Shown here piece after piece: positions 7,098 through 10,694 of a stretch of 10,694 nucleotides of DNA. This DNA is from Kiritimatiellia bacterium. Lineage in GTDB: Bacteria; Verrucomicrobiota; Kiritimatiellia; SLAD01. The first letter of the stretch is position 1. The number at the start of each line of letters is the position of its first letter. Both the position numbers and the translations under genes were made by a program. The stretch spans positions 1-10,694 of the forward strand of contig SKXR01000179.1 in the NCBI GenBank assembly GCA_007128275.1, written 5' to 3'. The notes below the pieces were generated by a model that made no database searches, was not told the origin of the DNA, and worked only from the letters and a program-made list of their open reading frames with translations.

Positions 7098-7726
7098 AAC
7101 GGGAGCGCGGACATCCACTCTATTGGATCGTACGGGCCATAACCTGGTTTCTTTCCCTGTTCTACTTTCGCTTCCAGTCGTTCGGAAGCGAACACATCCC
7201 CGAAACCGGTGGCTGTATCCTGACGCCCAATCACGTCAGCTTCCTCGACCCCCCGATGGTGGGCGTGGCCATCGGCCATCGGGTGGTGCATTTCATGGCG
7301 CGCGACAATCTGTTCGACGCGCCGGTACTGGGGTGGTGGTATCGCAAAATTGGGACCATTGCCATTGACCGGACTAAAGGCGATCTGGCGGCGTTGCGCA
7401 CCGCCTTGAACGGTTTGAAGAGCGGCAAAGTGGTTTGCCTGTTTCCGGAAGGCACCCGCAGTCTGGACGGTGAATTGCAGCAGCCCAAGGGCGGGGTGGG
7501 CTTTCTGATTGCCAAGGCCGGTGTCCCGGTGGTGCCGGTCTATGTCGACGGAACGTATCGCGCCTGGCCGAAAGGCGCCACATGGATCAAACCGAAGAAA
7601 GTGCGCGTGTACTTTGGTAAACCCATCCCACCGGAACAGTTCGGTGTCGACTCGAAAGGGAAACCGGACTACGACAAGATTGTGGAACTCGTGATGGGGC
7701 GTATCGGGGAATTGAAACCTGATTAA
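7094..7726 (+). CDS. plsC: 1-acyl-sn-glycerol-3-phosphate acyltransferase (PlsC family)
   Basis: This enzyme acylates lysophosphatidic acid to phosphatidic acid at the inner face of the cytoplasmic membrane. The product has 210 residues, in the range of short bacterial PlsC proteins. Visible are an N-terminal hydrophobic, aromatic segment (YWIVRAITWFLSLFYF, about 10-25) for membrane anchoring; the catalytic H-x4-D motif in NHVSFLD (His47, Asp52); IGTIAIDRTKGD (86-97), the second block; the glycerol-phosphate-binding FPEGTRS (117-123) and KGGVGFLIAKAGVPVVPV (132-149), the third and fourth blocks; and VRVYFGKPI (170-178) near the end. The family is clear, but the exact acceptor and acyl donor are inferred. 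The start overlaps the cmk stop, with no strong Shine-Dalgarno. The TAA at 7724-7726 shares the sequence TTAA with the stop of the opposing gene, closing the nine-gene run. Confidence 0.93.
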   Translation: MKRERGHPLYWIVRAITWFLSLFYFRFQSFGSEHIPETGGCILTPNHVSFLDPPMVGVAIGHRVVHFMARDNLFDAPVLGWWYRKIGTIAIDRTKGDLAALRTALNGLKSGKVVCLFPEGTRSLDGELQQPKGGVGFLIAKAGVPVVPVYVDGTYRAWPKGATWIKPKKVRVYFGKPIPPEQFGVDSKGKPDYDKIVELVMGRIGELKPD

Positions 7727-8289
7727 TTCCGCTGCTCCCGGTCGGGGCGCAGGGGTATGGACCCTCGGGGGTTCTCGGACGACCCCCGCAATCGTGTGCG
7801 CAATGCGCCGTACATGCGCGCGAGCATTTCCTTGTCTTCGGTCTTCTCGAGTCTGGCGATTCCGCGTTGGTAAATGGCGTTGGCTCGTTGCGCGTCGTTG
7901 AGGTTCACAATGGCAATATCAAGCATCTCCATGTAGGGCTTGACCAAATCCGGATACGCTTCAGTCATCTTCTCCAAATCGGCCAGGGCCTCCTCATACA
8001 GTCCCTTGGCGCGTTTCGTTTGTGGGATCCCATACATCGGTTGCGGGCGATCGAACGTGCCGCCCGGCCAGTACAAATTCCCCACAGGCTCCGCAAACAA
8101 ACGCGCGACGGCCGGGGCCATGATGATGGCCCCGAGGATGAAGAAGGCGAAACCGATCAAAGCGAAGCCAACCCCTCCAAACAATCCGCCGCGGGCATGC
8201 AGCAGGGTGAGCATGCCAATGATAAAACAAGGGCTCGCGATCAGCGCGCGGATCAAGAGAGTGATTAGGATGGGACGATACTGGCTCAT
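7723..8289 (-). CDS. Two-helix membrane protein with TPR-like tail, function unknown
   Basis: The product has 188 residues and I do not recognise a named family. Two hydrophobic stretches at about residues 7-30 (ILITLLIRALIASPCFIIG) and 36-60 (glycine and phenylalanine rich, LIGFAFFILGAIIM) form a membrane hairpin. After the short FAEPVGNLYWPGG and PMYGIPQTKRAKGLYEEALA stretches, the helices from about 95 to 165 read like one or two degenerate TPR units (A-x-x-YP, then ANAIYQRGIARL). The last 20 residues are Arg/Pro rich and probably disordered. The ATG at 8289 overlaps the stop of the upstream glycosidase-like gene (ATGA on the minus strand), so the two are likely co-translated and may act together at the envelope. 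An accessory or scaffold role is only a guess. The stop is shared with plsC across TTAA. The long frames on the other strand (7867-8299) are judged to be shadows. Confidence 0.75.
   Translation of the reverse strand: MSQYRPILITLLIRALIASPCFIIGMLTLLHARGGLFGGVGFALIGFAFFILGAIIMAPAVARLFAEPVGNLYWPGGTFDRPQPMYGIPQTKRAKGLYEEALADLEKMTEAYPDLVKPYMEMLDIAIVNLNDAQRANAIYQRGIARLEKTEDKEMLARMYGALRTRLRGSSENPRGSIPLRPDREQRN
7753..7788. other. Two adjacent GC-rich inverted repeats near the convergent junction
   Basis: GGGT-ATGG-ACCC (7753-7764) and CGGGGGT (7766-7772) with its exact complement ACCCCCG (7782-7788) around a 9-base loop lie 27 to 62 bases past the plsC stop, inside the 3' end of the opposing gene. 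The second stem has seven perfect pairs, almost all G-C. No T-run follows on either strand, so neither is a canonical intrinsic terminator. They could slow polymerase or protect an mRNA 3' end, or may simply reflect GC-rich coding sequence for the Arg/Pro/Ser tail. Confidence 0.3.
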
Positions 8290-10694
8290 TCCCGCGTGAT
8301 GCCCAGCCGCAAGGCCGGCAGGGTTTCTGAACGGATCGTGTTGTTGAGGTCGAAGAGGACCCAGCCGGGCGCGCCCAGTTCCCGTAAGGCGTTGATTTGT
8401 TGAATGACCTGGTCGGGGGCGAGTTGGCTTTCCGAGGCCGTGACGCCGAGGCCCGGATAGATCTTGCCCCGCGCGTTGGGCAAGCGAAGTTGGCTGCGCG
8501 TAAGATGCGTAAATCGGCTGTGGTCGGCGGTGTAATTCATCGGCACGACGAAATCAACGTCCCCTTGCGCGAGCCAGGGCGCCCAGTCTTGCGCGATGCT
8601 CCGGATGACATCGGGATACCCGCCCCACACGGCGGCCGAAACCTTGAGTGTCGGGTGTGCCTTGCCTACCTGCTGCTGCACGGCCCGTACGGCCAGATTG
8701 ATCTGATCGACCCGGAACGCGCGATACGCTTCGTCGAGCGATCCGCCGGGCAACGCGTCGGCGGGCCAGCGCGACACGGATCGGCCCAGCCAGTCCTCAA
8801 AGCGTTTTCGGGAGTACTCGGAGTAGCACGTCTGCCGGTTGGGATAACGAATGTAGTCGAGGTGGATGCCGTCGACATCGTATTTGTCGGCGACTTCCTT
8901 GAGGCTGTCGACCATGAGCCGCACGTTCTCCGGATGCGCGGGATTCAACCAAGGCATGGGTTCGCCGTCGGCGGTGACAATGGTGCGTCCCTCCGCGCGC
9001 ATGCGCGCCGCGAATTCCGGCGGTGCGCCTGTGAGATTCCAGCAGACGATCCAAACATGGAGCTCCAAGCCGTGTTTCCGTGCCGCACGGATGGATTGTT
9101 CGAGCTGGTCGCCGTACATACGGAAGGTGACTGAGCGGGGAAGGACCTCGCTCTTGTAGTGGGCGACGCCGCCCCAGAGCATGTTTACGAACAGGGCGTT
9201 AACGCCGTGATCGGCGAGGAACCGGGCGGTACGGTCCCAGTCGCCGGGATAGAGCCCGGTTCCCCTATGGTCCCAAACGCCGCGCAGCTCATCGGTTCGG
9301 GGCTGTTGTGCGAGGGCGTAGGCTTCCATGAGGTTTCTGCGCAGCGCGCGTTGAAGATCGATCGACTCGGGATAACGCCGGCTTCGGTAGAGCATTCGCA
9401 TTCGCCGTTCCTGCTCTTCGGCCTGTTTCAAAAGCTGTTGGATGCGCTCGCGCTCCGGCGCCGATCGCGCGAGGGCGCGAATACCGATCAGCGATTCCGA
9501 GAAGGAGGCGTACGGGCCAACTTTACCGGACTGACCGAGGGCGTATCGGGCGATGTCGGCCCAGATGACGGGATGAAGATGCGCGAGCAGTCCGGCGAGC
9601 ATGGCGCGCTTGTTGTCGTCGTCGCCCTGCAAGAGGATGTGGGACATCCAAACGCCCTTGTCGGAAGCGGTCCAGGCCGGATCGGACGTGCGCCGGCCCT
9701 GGGCGTCTTCCCACCAGGCGATTATGCGCGCGGATTCGGAGGCGGGATGAACGGCGCGTATGTTCCACGAGTCTTGATATACGCGTTCCGGAACGCGCAG
9801 CGCCTCCGGGTCGGTGAAACGAATTGCCGCCCATTGTCCGGGTCCTTCCGCGGATTGGTAAGCGCCCAACCGGAAGCCGAGCATACGGGCAAGCGGTTCG
9901 TCCCCTGAATACAGAACCATAATGCGGCCGCCGTTTGCGACAAACCTTTGCAACAGGTCGCGCACGGACGGGGTTAGGCTGGGATTGAAGGCAAGAATGA
10001 CAATGCGCGCGCGTTGCAAGCGATCCGCGGTCAGCGCCCGGTCTTCCAGTACGGTATGGGAAAGGTTGAGATCAGCCAGCCATTGGCTGACGCGTTGGGT
10101 GGTGCGTCGTGCCACGTTGTGTTCGGCGGCGGGCATGCGGGTACCGCGAACCATCAGAATGGACGGGGTATGCGCATAGAGGCGGTGCAGGGTAAGGGTG
10201 GTGTTCCGGGAGGCTCCTTTCCAAGGGGAAAGGCGGATGGATTCGATACGGTGCCAGCCCGCCGGTGATCCTTCCGTCTCGAAGTCGGATTTCATCATGT
10301 GCAGCACCTGGCGGCCCGGTTCGCGCAGGGGGCGGTTCCAGATGTACCAGCCGTTGCCGCTTTTGAAGTAGACGGCCAGAGAGCGCATGGCGTCCGGATG
10401 AGGACAGGTCACGTCAAGGTTGATGGTGTCGTAGCCGGAAAGGTCCAGATCCAGTTCGCGATCCCAGTACACCCGGTCCTGATCCGCAGCAAAAGGAATC
10501 GGAAACGTCAGGGCGCCGGGTTCGGCGCTGACGGTTTTCGGCGAAGAGGTGTGCGCGCGCCAAGCGCGGTCGGCGTCGCGCGTCGAGGCATAGGAAAAAT
10601 CGTCGATGGCCATCGATTGAGCGTGGGCGAGAAGGGGGAGAGCCAGCCATAGGAGTGTGATGGCAGCGGCTCGGCGGGAGCCTCGCCCTCCAAA
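8286..10694 (-). CDS. Exported GHL10/DUF187 glycosidase-like protein (start beyond window)
   Basis: The coding frame runs from the right edge to a TGA at 8286, about 802 codons. The first Met in the window (10613) is probably not the start: the 27 codons before it contain no stop and no ATG, GTG or TTG, and encode a signal peptide (RGSRR, then AAAITLLWLALPLLA, then AHAQS with a likely cut after AHA). Counting from that Met, residues 1-150 look like a beta-sandwich, carbohydrate-binding-like region (DDFSY, VYFKSGNGWYIWNRPL). Residues 150-350 look like a Rossmann/ThuA-like domain (ARIVILAF, FVANGGRIMVLYSGDE). Residues 375-440 are a charged helical linker. Residues 443-770 form a GHL10 barrel: RGVWDHRGTGLYPGDWD, HGLELHVWIVCWN, the hallmark VDGIHLDYIRYPN (580-592), VVPMNYTAD. 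E. coli DigH (YddW), a peptidoglycan glycan hydrolase, belongs to this family, but substrate and activity here are unknown. It is coupled to the next gene by ATGA. Confidence 0.85.
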   Translation of the reverse strand, partial: FGGRGSRRAAAITLLWLALPLLAHAQSMAIDDFSYASTRDADRAWRAHTSSPKTVSAEPGALTFPIPFAADQDRVYWDRELDLDLSGYDTINLDVTCPHPDAMRSLAVYFKSGNGWYIWNRPLREPGRQVLHMMKSDFETEGSPAGWHRIESIRLSPWKGASRNTTLTLHRLYAHTPSILMVRGTRMPAAEHNVARRTTQRVSQWLADLNLSHTVLEDRALTADRLQRARIVILAFNPSLTPSVRDLLQRFVANGGRIMVLYSGDEPLARMLGFRLGAYQSAEGPGQWAAIRFTDPEALRVPERVYQDSWNIRAVHPASESARIIAWWEDAQGRRTSDPAWTASDKGVWMSHILLQGDDDNKRAMLAGLLAHLHPVIWADIARYALGQSGKVGPYASFSESLIGIRALARSAPERERIQQLLKQAEEQERRMRMLYRSRRYPESIDLQRALRRNLMEAYALAQQPRTDELRGVWDHRGTGLYPGDWDRTARFLADHGVNALFVNMLWGGVAHYKSEVLPRSVTFRMYGDQLEQSIRAARKHGLELHVWIVCWNLTGAPPEFAARMRAEGRTIVTADGEPMPWLNPAHPENVRLMVDSLKEVADKYDVDGIHLDYIRYPNRQTCYSEYSRKRFEDWLGRSVSRWPADALPGGSLDEAYRAFRVDQINLAVRAVQQQVGKAHPTLKVSAAVWGGYPDVIRSIAQDWAPWLAQGDVDFVVPMNYTADHSRFTHLTRSQLRLPNARGKIYPGLGVTASESQLAPDQVIQQINALRELGAPGWVLFDLNNTIRSETLPALRLGITRE
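10614..10685 (-). other. Signal peptide coding segment of the GHL10-like protein
   Basis: Read on the minus strand in frame with the glycosidase-like gene, this segment gives a basic n-region (RGSRR), a 15-residue hydrophobic core rich in Leu and Ala, and AHA followed by QS, a good signal peptidase I site. No lipobox Cys is present, so a periplasmic, surface or secreted protein is more likely than a lipoprotein. The start codon would lie to the right of 10694. Confidence 0.75.
10662..10694. repeat. Edge of probable dispersed palindromic repeat (GSAGASPS type)
   Basis: On the plus strand the last bases read GGCTC (10668-10672), loop GGCGG, GAGCC (10678-10682), followed by TCGCCCTCC. Translated in one plus frame this gives GSAGASPS, and in a minus frame EGEAPAEP. 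I recall both peptides as common in spurious or hypothetical proteins of Verrucomicrobiota- and Lentisphaerota-like genomes, where the DNA is a dispersed intergenic repeat. Only one partial copy is present here, so its repeat status rests on recollection. Its stem coincides with the codons for GSRRA of the signal peptide n-region. Confidence 0.5.

Noticed and set aside
7867..8299. Plus-strand frames across the membrane-TPR gene
   Set aside because: The minus-strand frame has two convincing membrane helices, TPR-like helices and start/stop coupling to its neighbour; the plus frames have none of these.
8397..9908. Two plus-strand frames of about 245-249 codons opposite the glycosidase-like gene
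   Set aside because: They are shadows of the GHL10 barrel and linker coding region; the minus strand carries the VDGIHLDYIRYPN hallmark.
10508..10693. Minus-strand frame starting MEGEAPAEP
   Set aside because: It is a different frame through the edge repeat and signal-peptide segment, and it loses homology to anything after the repeat. It is the typical spurious product of this repeat.

Overview
The window is gene-dense bacterial chromosomal DNA of fairly high GC content with two blocks facing each other. No phage, insertion sequence, CRISPR array, tRNA or rRNA is visible, and no stretch of 300 bases lacks a gene. The organism cannot be fixed from sequence alone. A PVC-superphylum bacterium (Verrucomicrobiota, Kiritimatiellota or Lentisphaerota type) is my best guess. 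It rests on the cmk-plsC adjacency, the secreted GHL10-type glycosidase-like protein, and a GC-rich palindromic repeat at the right edge that reads GSAGASPS on one strand. I recall that peptide as a recurrent one in hypothetical proteins of those phyla. The assignment is inference.

Positions 1-7726 (+) hold nine genes with almost no space between them: trpS (3' part), scpA, scpB, pheA, hisC-type aminotransferase, tyrA, aroA, cmk and plsC. Five junctions are overlaps of stop and start codons (four ATGA, one TAATG), one is direct abutment (TAG then ATG), one is a 5-base gap and one is an 11-base overlap. The run is therefore almost certainly one translationally coupled polycistron. Its core, pheA-hisC-tyrA-aroA-cmk, matches the mixed-function 'supraoperon' known from Pseudomonas. 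AroA makes EPSP, the precursor of chorismate. PheA turns chorismate into prephenate and then phenylpyruvate, TyrA oxidises prephenate (or arogenate), and the HisC-family enzyme is a plausible transaminase for the aromatic keto acids. Around this core sit a tRNA synthetase, the two Smc partners ScpA and ScpB, CMP kinase and a phospholipid acyltransferase. The run therefore joins amino-acid supply, translation, chromosome segregation, nucleotide and membrane synthesis.

Positions 7723-10694 (-) hold a two-gene unit reading toward the first block. The upstream gene encodes a large exported three-part protein: an N-terminal sandwich-like region, a Rossmann/ThuA-like middle and a C-terminal GHL10/DUF187 glycosidase-like barrel. 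Its start codon lies beyond the right edge, because the frame stays open through a clear signal peptide to the last base. The downstream gene, coupled by an ATGA overlap, encodes a small protein with two membrane helices and a TPR-like cytosolic or periplasmic tail. The two blocks meet tail to tail on a 4-base TTAA that supplies both stop codons, leaving no room for an intergenic terminator.

No new defence system or mobile system is apparent. The parts most worth a second look are the right-edge repeat that encodes the signal-peptide n-region, the uncharacterised GHL10/membrane-TPR pair, the shared-stop convergent junction with hairpins just inside the opposing gene, and the mixed nine-gene run.
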